Shown piece by piece: positions 1 to 8,645 of a stretch of DNA of 64,000 nucleotides. This stretch comes from RPQJ01 sp046347155. GTDB taxonomy: Bacteria; Pseudomonadota; Gammaproteobacteria; Steroidobacterales; Steroidobacteraceae. The stretch spans positions 248,001 through 312,000 of the forward strand of contig JAXMGT010000002.1 in the NCBI GenBank assembly GCA_046347155.1, read 5' to 3'. The notes below the pieces were generated by a model. That model saw nothing but the letters and a program-made list of their open reading frames with translations, did no database searches and had not been told where the DNA came from. The translations under genes were made by a program, and so were the position numbers. Within the stretch, counting starts at the first letter, position 1, and each line of letters begins with the position of its first letter.

Positions 1-1
1 G

Positions 2-319
2 CTGGTCGCGGTGTTCAACCAGTTCTCCATCGAGCTCGGGCTGACCGGAGAGCAGCAGCAGCAGATCAAGCCGATCCTGAAGAGCGAGCTCACGCAGCTC
101 GGGGCGCTGAAGAAGGACACGTCGCTGACCGGCGCCCAGAAGCTGGAGAAGCTGAAGGCGGTGAGCGAGGCCATCGACGCGCAGGTCACGCCGCTGCTGA
201 ATCCGGAGCAGCAGTCGAAATTCAAGACGCTGCGGGAAGAGATGCGCCGGCACCTGCTCGAGAAGGCGGCGGGCAAGGCCGAGCAGGCGCTCGAGAGCAA
301 GATCGAGGCGCACGGCTGA
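2..319 (+). CDS. Spy/CpxP-like periplasmic protein, 5' end cut off
   Basis: The reading frame is open to the left edge of the window, so the N-terminus and any signal peptide are missing. The visible 105 residues are almost all helix-forming, charged and rich in Gln, Glu, Lys and Leu. They contain two LTxxQ-like segments, LTGEQQQQ near the start and LNPEQQ about 60 residues later. This pattern is known from the Spy/CpxP group of periplasmic chaperones and metal-stress sensors. I infer a periplasmic protein of that kind. It lies about 100 bases upstream of the isomerase/HupE operon on the same strand and may be cotranscribed with it. Confidence 0.6.
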   Translation: MVAVFNQFSIELGLTGEQQQQIKPILKSELTQLGALKKDTSLTGAQKLEKLKAVSEAIDAQVTPLLNPEQQSKFKTLREEMRRHLLEKAAGKAEQALESKIEAHG

Positions 320-418
320 GGTGAGTGGCGAGCATCAGAGGCCTGCCGGCGCGAATCCGCGTCGGCAGGCCCGTTGCGCGCGCAGATCGGCCCGCACCGT
401 AAGGACCGCATTCCCCCG

Positions 419-1294
419 ATGAACCTGTTGAAGCGAGTGATCGGCGAGCCGCTGGTGCAGTTCGTGCTGCTGGGCGCGCTGCTGTTCGGCCTCTATGCAC
501 ACCTGAGCCCGGGCGCCGGCGCGACGCCGGCGTCCCACCGGATCCAGCTGTCGATGGACGAACTCGCGCAGATGGTCATCGTGTTCCGCTCGCAGTGGCG
601 ACGCGACCCGACGCCCCAGGAGATCGACGCGATGGTCGAGGACCAGGTGCAGCAGGAGGTGCTGTACCGCGAGGCGCTGGCGATGGGCCTCGACAAGGAC
701 GACGAGATCGTCAAGCGGCGCATGGCTCAGAAAATGAAGTTCCTCGCCGAGGACGTGGCGGCGGCCCGCGAGCCGACGACCGCCGAGCTCCGGGAGTGGT
801 TCGGCAAGCATGCCGCGGAGTTCGCGCTGCCGAGCCGCTACAGCTTCCGCCACCTGTACTTCTCGACGGACAAGCGCGGCGCGCGAGCGCGCGACGATGC
901 CGCGGCCGCCTTGCGCCAGCTCTCGGGCCAGAAGGAAGACGCGCCGCTCGCGGCGACGGTGGCCGACCCGTTCATGTTCCAGGACTACTACCGCGACCGG
1001 GCGACCGACTACCTCGGCAAGGAGTTCGGGCCGCAGTTCGCGGAAGCCGTGACGCGGCTTCCGGTCGGCAGCTGGCAGGGTCCGGTGGAATCGGGCTTCG
1101 GCTGGCACCTCGTCTACGTGGACACGGTGATCCCCGGCCGGATACCGGACTTCGAGGAGGTCGAGCCCGACGTCAAGCTCGCGTGGCTCGGCGAGCAGAA
1201 GGCGAACGCGTGGCAGAAGGCCTACGCCGACATGCGCGCCAAGTACGTGGTCCTGCTGCCCGCGCCGCCGCAGGACGCGAAGGCGACGCGGTGA
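419..1294 (+). CDS. Parvulin-type (PpiC/SurA-like) peptidyl-prolyl cis-trans isomerase, membrane anchored
   Basis: The 291-residue protein has one hydrophobic segment at residues 13-26, which should anchor it with the rest in the periplasm. The middle carries a rotamase-like region, ending in the parvulin signature around GSWQGPVESGFGWHLVYV. The family catalyses proline isomerisation and assists folding of exported proteins. I chose the ATG after a short 5' gap; an upstream GTG or ATG would only add an arginine- and proline-rich stretch. The stop overlaps the start of the next gene (GTGA), so it is translationally coupled to the HupE-like genes. A role in folding those membrane proteins is an inference from that linkage. 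Confidence 0.85.
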   Translation: MNLLKRVIGEPLVQFVLLGALLFGLYAHLSPGAGATPASHRIQLSMDELAQMVIVFRSQWRRDPTPQEIDAMVEDQVQQEVLYREALAMGLDKDDEIVKRRMAQKMKFLAEDVAAAREPTTAELREWFGKHAAEFALPSRYSFRHLYFSTDKRGARARDDAAAALRQLSGQKEDAPLAATVADPFMFQDYYRDRATDYLGKEFGPQFAEAVTRLPVGSWQGPVESGFGWHLVYVDTVIPGRIPDFEEVEPDVKLAWLGEQKANAWQKAYADMRAKYVVLLPAPPQDAKATR

Positions 1295-2310
1295 TCCGCG
1301 GGACGCGCCTGCGCGCGCTGCTCGCGGGCGCTGCGTTGCTGCTGGCGAGCCTGCTGCGCACGGCCGAGGCCCACGAAACGCGGCCCATCTACCTCGACCT
1401 CGAGGAGTCGAGCCCCGGGCAGTACGCGATCACCTGGCGCACGCCGGTGCTGGCCGGCATGCGGCTCCCGGTGAAATTGCAGCTGCCGGCCGGCTCCCGG
1501 AACCTGCGCTCCCCCGAGATCATCGAACTGCCCGACTCGCTGCTCGAGCGACGCTGGGTGGACGCCGGCCCGCAGGGCCTCACCGGCAAGCGGATCGAGT
1601 TCCCGGGCCTGCAGCTCACGATCACCGACGTGCTGGTGCGGGTGCAGCTCGCCGACGGGCGAAGCTGGACCAGTATCGTGAAGCCTGCCTCACCCTGGAT
1701 CGAGATCACCGCGGCGCCCGGCCGGCTCGAGTCGGTCCGAACGTACCTGGTGCAGGGGATCGAGCACATCCTGCTCGGGGTCGACCACCTGCTGTTCGTG
1801 CTCGGGCTCGTGCTGCTCGTGCGCTCGACGTCGATGCTCGTGAAGACGATCACCGCGTTCACGGTCGCGCACAGCATCACGCTTGCGATCGCGACGCTCG
1901 GCTACGCGCACGTGCCGTCCGCGCCGCTCAATGCGGCGATCGCGATGTCGATCCTGTTCCTCGGGCCCGAGGTGCTGCGCGCAGAGCGAGGCGGGACGAG
2001 CTTCACGATCCGGCACCCTTGGGTGGTCGCATTCGGCTTCGGCCTGCTGCACGGCTTCGGGTTCGCGAGCGGACTCTCGGCCATCGGCATCCCGCAGGGC
2101 GAGATCCCGCTCGCGCTGCTCTCGTTCAACGTCGGCGTCGAGATCGGGCAGCTCGCGTTCGTCGCCGTGGTGCTGTTGCTCGCGCGTTCGTTCAGGGTGC
2201 TCGAGGTCCGGTGGCCGCGCGCGGTCGAGGTGCTGCCCGCCTATATGATCGGCGTGCTCGGCGCGTTCTGGACCATCCAGCGCGTCGTGATGATGGTTCA
2301 GGGGGCCTGA
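1291..2310 (+). CDS. HupE/UreJ family membrane protein with N-terminal extracytoplasmic domain
   Basis: Translation starts at a GTG that overlaps the upstream stop by four bases. A signal peptide ends near AEAHETRP, and a domain of about 130 residues follows, presumably outside the cytoplasmic membrane. The C-terminal half has six or so membrane helices with the HupE/UreJ_2 pattern: a paired EH..GVDH motif in the first helix, AHSITLA in the second and LLHGFGFASGL in the third. HupE/UreJ proteins are known or suspected metal permeases (Ni, Co, in some cases Cu). No hydrogenase or urease gene is in the window, so the metal is unknown. Length is 339 residues, longer than a plain HupE because of the added domain. 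Confidence 0.82.
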   Translation: MIRGTRLRALLAGAALLLASLLRTAEAHETRPIYLDLEESSPGQYAITWRTPVLAGMRLPVKLQLPAGSRNLRSPEIIELPDSLLERRWVDAGPQGLTGKRIEFPGLQLTITDVLVRVQLADGRSWTSIVKPASPWIEITAAPGRLESVRTYLVQGIEHILLGVDHLLFVLGLVLLVRSTSMLVKTITAFTVAHSITLAIATLGYAHVPSAPLNAAIAMSILFLGPEVLRAERGGTSFTIRHPWVVAFGFGLLHGFGFASGLSAIGIPQGEIPLALLSFNVGVEIGQLAFVAVVLLLARSFRVLEVRWPRAVEVLPAYMIGVLGAFWTIQRVVMMVQGA

Positions 2311-2906
2311 TGCGGACGCGGGTCGCGACGACGATCGGTGCAGGTGCCGCGCTGCTGATGGCGGCCGGCGCCGTGCAGGCGCACGCGCAGCTCGGTCGAG
2401 CGACCGGCTTCGTCACCGGGTTGATGCACCCGGTCTCGGGCGCGGACCACGTGCTCGCGATGGTGGCGGTCGGGCTCTGGGGCGCGCAGCTCGGACTCCC
2501 GGCGATCTGGTTGCTGCCGGTCACGTTTCCGATCGTCATGGCGCTCGGCGGGCTGCTCGGGCTGCTCGGCGTGCCGCTGCCCGGCGTCGAGATCGGCATC
2601 GCGGCGTCCGCGCTGCTGCTCGGATCGATGGTCGCCGCCGAACGTCGTCCGCCGCTGTACGTGGCCGCGTTCCTCGTGGGCCTGTTCGCGGTCTTCCACG
2701 GCCACGCGCACGGCACCGAGCTCGGGCCGGGCGAGAGCGGGTTGCTCTACAGCCTCGGGTTCGTGATCGCGACCGGGTGCCTGCACGCGGTCGGCATCGC
2801 GATCGGAACCGTGCACCGGTGGCCGGCCGGTCGCGTCGCGCTGCGGATCGCCGGCGCAGCCATCGCGGTCGCAGGCGTGTACTTCCTGTGGAAGGCACTC
2901 CGATGA
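2310..2906 (+). CDS. HupE/UreJ family metal permease-like protein
   Basis: A 198-residue protein with a cleavable signal peptide ending near VQAHAQ and about six membrane helices. It carries the classic HupE motif HPVSGADH (HPxxGxDH) at about residue 45, and a second histidine cluster FHGHAHGTE in the fourth helix. In HupE proteins these residues are proposed to bind Ni(II) in the membrane. The ATG shares one base with the upstream stop (TGATG), and the stop overlaps the next gene by four bases. It is the middle and most canonical member of the three-gene HupE-like set. Confidence 0.85.
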   Translation: MRTRVATTIGAGAALLMAAGAVQAHAQLGRATGFVTGLMHPVSGADHVLAMVAVGLWGAQLGLPAIWLLPVTFPIVMALGGLLGLLGVPLPGVEIGIAASALLLGSMVAAERRPPLYVAAFLVGLFAVFHGHAHGTELGPGESGLLYSLGFVIATGCLHAVGIAIGTVHRWPAGRVALRIAGAAIAVAGVYFLWKALR

Positions 2907-3514
2907 GTGGGCGCCGTCCGTGCGTGCCCGGCATCGTGCGGATCGCCGGCGCGCTGGCGGCCGCCGCCGCGCCGGCGGCGCACGCGCACCTCATCACGAC
3001 CGGCCTCGGCCCGGTCTACGACGGCATGTCGCACTTCGCGTTGACGTTCGAGGACTCGATTCCCGTCGCGGCGCTCGCGCTGCTGGCCGGCTTGCGCGGT
3101 CGTGCACACGCGCGCCTCGCCGTGTTCCTGCTGCCGCTCGCGTGGTTCGTCGGCGGGGCCGTGGGCGTCCAGGCCGGCCGGGCGCCCGGCGTGCCGCTCG
3201 ACTGGCTGCCGCTCGTGCTGCTCGGCGGCCTGGTCGCGTCGAACCTCGCGCTGCGGCCCGCGCTGACGGCGGCGCTCGCGGTGGCGGCGGGGCTGCTGCT
3301 CGGCTACCAGAACGGCGTCGCGATGGCGGCGCCCGACGCGCCGGGCCTGCGCGGCATCACGGGCGTCACCGTGACGGTGTTCGTCTGCGCGACGCTCCTG
3401 TCGGCGCTCGTCGTGCGATTCCACCAAGGCTGGCTCGCCATCGCATGGCGCGTGCTCGGCAGCTGGATCGCCGCGAGCGGCCTGCTTCTGCTCGGTTGGT
3501 CGCTGGCCCGGTGA
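2903..3514 (+). CDS. Divergent HupE/UreJ-like membrane protein
   Basis: A 203-residue protein with a signal peptide ending near PAAHAH and about six membrane helices. It has the length and layout of HupE, but the metal motif is altered: the HPxxGxDH site corresponds to VYDGMSHF, and the fourth-helix histidine cluster is absent. This suggests an accessory or altered-specificity paralogue. It starts on an ATGA overlap with the preceding HupE gene, so it is certainly part of the same operon. I assign it to the family mainly by layout and context, with less certainty than its neighbour. Confidence 0.7.
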   Translation: MSGRRPCVPGIVRIAGALAAAAAPAAHAHLITTGLGPVYDGMSHFALTFEDSIPVAALALLAGLRGRAHARLAVFLLPLAWFVGGAVGVQAGRAPGVPLDWLPLVLLGGLVASNLALRPALTAALAVAAGLLLGYQNGVAMAAPDAPGLRGITGVTVTVFVCATLLSALVVRFHQGWLAIAWRVLGSWIAASGLLLLGWSLAR

Positions 3515-3541
3515 CCGGTGGATGCGGCGGTCGTCCGACGC

Positions 3542-4846
3542 TCAGTGCGCCGGGCAGCCGTTCGCCGCCGGCTTGCCTGCGAACCGATCCGCGATCCACG
3601 GCACCAGCAGCGGCTCGGACACGCCGGGCGTCGTGAAGTGGTTCTGCTCGCCGGGCAGCTGGACGCGTGCGACGTTCGCACCCTTCGCGCAGCGCCGCTC
3701 CTGGTACAGCTGGCCCATGATCGGGTTGTTCGTCACGTCCTTGTCGCCGAAGTAGATGATGACCGGCGCGACCGGCATGTCCTGCGTCACGCTGCCGTCC
3801 ACGAGCCGCTTCATCCAGGCGGTGGCATTCGTGGGTTCGCTCTTGAGCAGCGACCGGTAGCTGTTGCCGAAACTGAAGACGATCGTGTCGGCGCCCGGGT
3901 GCATGCACTTCTTGCTGAAGATCTCGTTAAGGGCGGTCGCACCGTCGTCGGTGAAGAGGTCCGTGAGCTTGAGTTCCGGATAGGCCACCGCGGTCGCCCA
4001 CATCGTCATTGCGTAGTGGGCGAAGTTGCCTGCGCTGTCGGAGAACATGTTCGCGAGGCCGCCGACCAGTTTCTGCGCCGCCGCGTCGTCGGTGGTCGCC
4101 TCCGGCGGGATCAGGACCTCGACCTCGTGGGGCGCGAGCGCGACGAATCCGACGAACTGGACGCCGTCGAACGCCGTGCCGGTGGACCCGATGTAGCCGC
4201 CCATGCTCGCGGCGCCGAGCACCGCGCCGCCACCCTGCGACCAGCCATAGGCCACGGCCTTCTTCGCGCCACCCGACAGCTTCAGGCTGCCGACCGCGCG
4301 GACGGAATTGATGATGTCGCGTCCCTGCGTCGCGACGACCGCGTACTGGTGGAACCCGCCGCCGCCGCCGAGGCCCTGGTAGTCCGTTGCGACGACCACG
4401 TAACCGCTCTTGATGAGCTGGTTCACGGCCGGCACGCCGAAATCCGTCCACGACGTGCCGCCGATCAGGTTGTATTCATTGATCTCCTGCGCGGGATCCT
4501 CGACCTGCGAGGGACCGCAGTTCTGCGCCGTGCCGGTCGTGCCGTGCGCCCACGCGACGATCGGCCGCCCACCGTGCGGCGGCCGGCCCTTGGGCGCGAT
4601 CACGAGCGCCGTCGAGAGCGTCCTGCGCTCGAGCGCATCGGAGGAGACGTAGGCGATGCGCCAGGCTTCGGCGCCCGGGATCTGCGTCGCGACGGGTTCC
4701 TTCGCGACGACCGTGCCCAGCGGCTGGTCGGCCTTCAGCGTCGCGACGTGCCGGTAGAACGCGGGAACGGCGACGTCGGCGGCGTTCGAGGTCGAGGTGG
4801 CGGTGAGCAGCACCAGTGAGCAGGCCGCGAGCAGGGACGGGCGCAT
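3542..4846 (-). CDS. Secreted alpha/beta-hydrolase, secretory lipase-like
   Basis: A 434-residue exported protein with a signal peptide at residues 1-22. The alpha/beta-hydrolase core is clear: an HGTTG oxyanion-hole motif near residue 101, the nucleophile elbow GWSQGG with Ser203, an acid candidate in the GDKDVTNNP segment, and the catalytic-base candidate in QNHFTTPG near the C-terminus. The layout resembles the secretory (LIP) lipase and feruloyl-esterase-like groups. I chose the ATG that gives a good signal peptide; the longer reading frame adds an arginine-rich stretch with no such feature. It converges with the HupE operon, 27 bases apart. The substrate, an ester or lipid, cannot be told from sequence. 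Confidence 0.82.
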   Translation of the reverse strand: MRPSLLAACSLVLLTATSTSNAADVAVPAFYRHVATLKADQPLGTVVAKEPVATQIPGAEAWRIAYVSSDALERRTLSTALVIAPKGRPPHGGRPIVAWAHGTTGTAQNCGPSQVEDPAQEINEYNLIGGTSWTDFGVPAVNQLIKSGYVVVATDYQGLGGGGGFHQYAVVATQGRDIINSVRAVGSLKLSGGAKKAVAYGWSQGGGAVLGAASMGGYIGSTGTAFDGVQFVGFVALAPHEVEVLIPPEATTDDAAAQKLVGGLANMFSDSAGNFAHYAMTMWATAVAYPELKLTDLFTDDGATALNEIFSKKCMHPGADTIVFSFGNSYRSLLKSEPTNATAWMKRLVDGSVTQDMPVAPVIIYFGDKDVTNNPIMGQLYQERRCAKGANVARVQLPGEQNHFTTPGVSEPLLVPWIADRFAGKPAANGCPAH

Positions 4847-5107
4847 GGCGATTCCTCGGCGTCTAAGTGTCGGGACGATACCCGCGGCGCCACCACGCCG
4901 TCGCAACGGTAGCGGTGGGCCGGGGTCCATCACCGGCACGCTGCACATTCTAACGAGCACGCTCGTCGGCAAACCGTGACGCGTGCAGCGACGTTGCAGC
5001 ATCGTGCGGCCGATCACCCGCCGAAGTCGATCCGGAATGGATCCATTCCGGGCGGTGCGTCCCCGGCATGTCGCATGGGCGCCGCGACTCGCGAGCCGCC
5101 GCGCACG

Positions 5108-6379
5108 TCAGCCGGCGGCGGTGTCGGCCACGGCCGGCCGAGCGCCGTACGTGAGCCTGGCCCAGAGCATTTCCATCGGCCCGCGGTCGTGGCTCCGCAG
5201 CCACCAGAGGCTCCACGGCACCTGGATCGCGAAGAAGATCAGGAACGAGAGCAGCAAGCCGACCGCCGGGCCGACCGAACCCCACAGGCCCAGGCCCCAG
5301 CCGTAGAAGATCGTCGTGCAGATCGCGGTCTGCATCAGGTAGTTCGTCAGCGGCATCCGGCCGGCGGCCGCGAGGGGTGCGAGGCGCGGTGCCCAGCGCG
5401 GGTCCTGCGCGAGTCGCACGACGACGAGCACGTAGAACACCATCATCGCCGGCCGGCTCGCCCAGTAGCAGAGTCCGCCGAGCATCTTGACCGGGGACGG
5501 GCCGGGCGTCCGGTAGAGCTGGAAGATCAGCGTGAACGCGGCGCCGCAGGCGAGGCCGACGGCCAGCGCGATCCAGGTCCAGCGGCGGATCTTCGGCATG
5601 AGCTCGGGGATCCGCTGCGGCCAGCGCTGACGGCCGGCGAGCAGCCCGAGCAGCATCGTGAGCGCCATCTGCATCCAGAAGCCGAGCGATCCCCAGAGGT
5701 CCCAGGCATTCCCGTAGAACTGGCGGAACACCTTTGCATTCTCGGCCGCGGTCTGCAGGAAGTTGCCCGTCGGGTACACGGCGCGATTGCTGGCCTCGAG
5801 GGCCTGGCCCTCGCGCACGAGCATCGCGGTCACCTCGGGCGTGACGAGCGCGAGACGCAGGCTGCCCGAGACCACCGGATACAGCACGCACAACGCCATC
5901 AGCACGACGATCGTCCGCGTGCTCGCGTGGCGCAGCGGGAGGACCAGCACGAGCCCGAGCACCGCATAGATGTGCAGCACGTCCCCCGGCCAGAACACCA
6001 TGCCGTGGATGAGGCCGAGCACGGCGAGCACCGCGAGCCGCCGGAGGTAGATCGCGGTCGCGTGACCGGGGTCGCGCTGTTCGAGGCGCGCGTACTGGAT
6101 CGTGAACCCGATGCCGAACAGCAGGCTGAACATGCTGTTGAACTTGCCCGAGAAGAGCATGTCCCGGGCGGCTTCCGCGAACTGGTCGATCGCAGACGGC
6201 CACTGGTGGGATCCGTCGGCCTCGGCGAAGAACGAACTGCTGAATCCCGGCATGTTCATGATCAGGATGCCGAGCAGCGCGAGGCCGCGGACGATGTCGA
6301 GCGTGGGGATGCGTTCGCTGAGGGGCAGCGAACCGGTCGATTGCGTCGCCCGCGACGCCGCCGTGTCCCGCGGGCTCAT
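5108..6379 (-). CDS. DUF418 family integral membrane protein
   Basis: A 423-residue protein with about ten membrane helices. It shows the DUF418 signatures: an N-terminal LDIVRGLALLGILIMN segment near residue 28, MFSLLFGIGF in the second helix region, and the C-terminal PLTNYLMQT...FYGWGLGLWG block. The biochemical role of DUF418 proteins is not established; they resemble acyltransferase-3-like membrane proteins. The start ATG overlaps the stop of the HAD gene by four bases. It is therefore the last gene of an operon of AraC regulator, phosphatase and DUF418 protein, and may modify or export whatever that operon handles. Confidence 0.85.
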   Translation of the reverse strand: MSPRDTAASRATQSTGSLPLSERIPTLDIVRGLALLGILIMNMPGFSSSFFAEADGSHQWPSAIDQFAEAARDMLFSGKFNSMFSLLFGIGFTIQYARLEQRDPGHATAIYLRRLAVLAVLGLIHGMVFWPGDVLHIYAVLGLVLVLPLRHASTRTIVVLMALCVLYPVVSGSLRLALVTPEVTAMLVREGQALEASNRAVYPTGNFLQTAAENAKVFRQFYGNAWDLWGSLGFWMQMALTMLLGLLAGRQRWPQRIPELMPKIRRWTWIALAVGLACGAAFTLIFQLYRTPGPSPVKMLGGLCYWASRPAMMVFYVLVVVRLAQDPRWAPRLAPLAAAGRMPLTNYLMQTAICTTIFYGWGLGLWGSVGPAVGLLLSFLIFFAIQVPWSLWWLRSHDRGPMEMLWARLTYGARPAVADTAAG

Positions 6380-7368
6380 GGCGTGCGCACCGGCGGATAG
6401 ACGACCTTCCAGTCCCGCTTCATGTCCACGACGGTCCAGCCGTCCTTCGCCGCCTCGGCGAGCACGTTGGTCGCCCCCGTGTCGTAGGCGTACTCGCGCT
6501 CGGCGTCCGTGTGGTGCACGACGAGGCCGAACCGGGCGCCCGGCCACAGCGTCGCCCACTGCAGCATCTGCAGGTCGCCGTCCGAATTGCCGAACGCCGC
6601 GACCGGGCGGACGCCGATGTGCGCGTTGATGCCGACCGGCTTGCCGGCCTTGTCGTCCACGAAATCGAGTTCAGGAAGTCGCATCAGCACCGGCCCGGAG
6701 GGCGTCATCCGGAACTCGGTCCGGATGCTGCTGCCGACGACCTGGTCGGGCGGGACGCCGTAGACCGCCGCCGTCCACGGGCGCATGAACTCGATGCCGC
6801 CGCCCGAGACGATGTACGTCCTGAACCCGTTCGCACGCAGGTAGGCGAGCAGTTCGAGCATCGGCTGGTACACCATCCCGGTGTAGAGCCGGCCGGTCTG
6901 CGGGTGCCGCGCGGTCGTGATCCAGTCGTGGACGATGGCCTCGAACTCGGTGGTGGTCATCCCGGCATGGGTCGCCATGATGATCTCGAGGAGCGCCTTC
7001 TCGCCGCCGGCGAGCGCCGCCTTCAGGTCGCCCTTGAGCAGCGAGGCGAACGGCTCCTGTGTCCGCCATTCCGGGTGCCCGGGTGCGAGTGCCTTCACCC
7101 GGTCGAGCGCGAAGAAGAGCTGGAAGTAGAGCGGCTTCTCAGCCCACAGCGTGCCGTCGTTGTCGAACGTCGCGACCCGAGCCTCGGGCGCGACGAAGTC
7201 GGGCGATCCGGCCGTCGTCGCCTTCGCGACGAACGCGACGATCGCCTGCTTCGCGGGCCCGTCGTTCCACGAGGGCAGCGGGTCGGGCGACTGCGCCGCG
7301 ACCGGTCCGGCGACGAGCGCGGCCGCGACCAGCACCAGCGCCTGGAGCGTGTGGCGTCCAAACCTCAT
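6376..7368 (-). CDS. Exported HAD-superfamily hydrolase, phosphoserine phosphatase-like
   Basis: A 330-residue protein with an N-terminal signal peptide (cleavage near VAAQSP), so it should work in the periplasm. HAD motif I is intact as FDNDGTLW, with Asp69 as nucleophile and Asp71 as acid/base. Motif II is represented by YIVSGGG, and motif IV by FGNSDGD with the Mg-binding acids. These features match the HAD phosphatases related to SerB. A periplasmic location makes a role in serine synthesis unlikely, so the phosphorylated substrate is unknown. It is coupled by ATGA overlaps to both neighbours, the AraC regulator before it and the DUF418 protein after it. Confidence 0.85.
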   Translation of the reverse strand: MRFGRHTLQALVLVAAALVAGPVAAQSPDPLPSWNDGPAKQAIVAFVAKATTAGSPDFVAPEARVATFDNDGTLWAEKPLYFQLFFALDRVKALAPGHPEWRTQEPFASLLKGDLKAALAGGEKALLEIIMATHAGMTTTEFEAIVHDWITTARHPQTGRLYTGMVYQPMLELLAYLRANGFRTYIVSGGGIEFMRPWTAAVYGVPPDQVVGSSIRTEFRMTPSGPVLMRLPELDFVDDKAGKPVGINAHIGVRPVAAFGNSDGDLQMLQWATLWPGARFGLVVHHTDAEREYAYDTGATNVLAEAAKDGWTVVDMKRDWKVVYPPVRTP

Positions 7369-8534
7369 GGCGTGACTCCCCCGGGCGACGTGCCCGGTGA
7401 CGTGAAGGATCGAGGGGCGGGCGCCTTCGCGGTGCGGCGCATGAACTGCGCGCGGTAGCGCTTCGGCGTCGTGCCGAACCAGCGGCGGCAGGCGACGATG
7501 AAGGCGGTCTGGCCGGAGTAGCCGACGAGCGCGGCCACCTCCGACAGCGGCAGGAAGCTGAAGACCAGGTACTCCTCGGCCAGCGAACGTCGCACCTCGT
7601 CGGTGATGCGTTCGAACGACGTGTTCTCCGCCCGCAGGCGGCGCTGCAGCGTCTTCGGGTGCAGCCCGAGGATCTCGCCGATCCGCGCCGCCTGGCCGCC
7701 GCCGTTCGGCAGCTGGCGCCGGACGAGTTCCGCGACCTGCCCGCGCAGGTCGGACGGGTAGCGGCGCTGCAACTGGCCCAGGTAGCGGGCCGAGAGCGCG
7801 CGCAGGTTCGGGTCGGCGTGGTCGATCGGCTGCGCAAGCAGCCGGGACGGGAACTCGATGCAGTCGCGGTCGTGCCCGAACTCGATCGGGCAGGAGAAAT
7901 GACGGCGGTACTGCCGCAACGTGGCGCCGCGCGCGTGGCGGAACCGGACGCGCCAGTCCGCGCCCGTGCTGCCGGTCAGCATGCGCAGCATCCGGAACAC
8001 GATCGCGAAGATCATCTCGACGGCCTGGCGCCGCGGCACGTCGTCGCCGAGTCCCGGGTCGTGTTCGTACACGGCGACGCCGCGCCTCGCGTCGGCGGTC
8101 ACCCGCACGCTCGCGCTCGGGTTGTGGAACTGGATGTTGTTCGCGATCGCCTCGAGTGCCGCGCCGAGCGTCCGCGAGTTGAGGACGACCAGTGCGACGG
8201 TGCCGAGGATGGACGCGTCGTGGTATTCGGCGAGCTGCAGCCCGAAGTCGGGCGCATCGAGCTCCCGGGCGGCGTTCTCGAACAGGCGCGCGACCGCCAC
8301 GCCCGGCACGGGGTAGTCCGGGTCGGTCAGCCGGGACGGATCGATCCCGACGTCGACGAGCAGCTTCGTGGCGTCGCCCCCGTTGCGTTCCGCGACCGCG
8401 TTCAGGCCGTACAGTGCGCGCGCACGGACCGACGGCTCGGCCGCGCCGGGTCGCGCAGGTGGCCTGCCATCCGCCGTGCGCGCGGTTGCGGCAGCGACTC
8501 CCCTGGGGCCGGCGTTTCGTCGGGGCGTGGCCAT
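7365..8534 (-). CDS. AraC-family transcriptional regulator (arabinose-binding-like N-domain)
   Basis: A 389-residue protein. The first 50 residues are a basic, low-complexity tail, followed by a domain of about 200 residues like those of the OruR/ArgR/GbpR-type AraC regulators. At the C-terminus is a double helix-turn-helix domain, with LGLHPKTLQRRL as the first recognition helix and VAALVGYSGQTAFIVACRRW as the second. The start ATG is the first after the shared intergenic region with the divergent DUF1254 gene. It heads an operon with the HAD and DUF418 genes and probably controls it, the DUF1254 gene, or both; the inducer is unknown. Confidence 0.87.
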   Translation of the reverse strand: MATPRRNAGPRGVAAATARTADGRPPARPGAAEPSVRARALYGLNAVAERNGGDATKLLVDVGIDPSRLTDPDYPVPGVAVARLFENAARELDAPDFGLQLAEYHDASILGTVALVVLNSRTLGAALEAIANNIQFHNPSASVRVTADARRGVAVYEHDPGLGDDVPRRQAVEMIFAIVFRMLRMLTGSTGADWRVRFRHARGATLRQYRRHFSCPIEFGHDRDCIEFPSRLLAQPIDHADPNLRALSARYLGQLQRRYPSDLRGQVAELVRRQLPNGGGQAARIGEILGLHPKTLQRRLRAENTSFERITDEVRRSLAEEYLVFSFLPLSEVAALVGYSGQTAFIVACRRWFGTTPKRYRAQFMRRTAKAPAPRSFTSPGTSPGGVTP

Positions 8535-8645
8535 GTGTCCCGAAGTATGGATCAAATGTCCTGTGCTGTGGATACTGTCAACCTCGGGTATTGCTAGTTT
8601 CAGCCGCCCCCAACCCCAACCCCCCCAATCCATACGGAGACACAG

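Noticed and set aside
3518..4819. 433-codon plus-strand frame opposite the lipase gene
   Set aside because: Arginine/aspartate-rich composition without any domain; the opposite strand carries a complete hydrolase with signal peptide and catalytic motifs.
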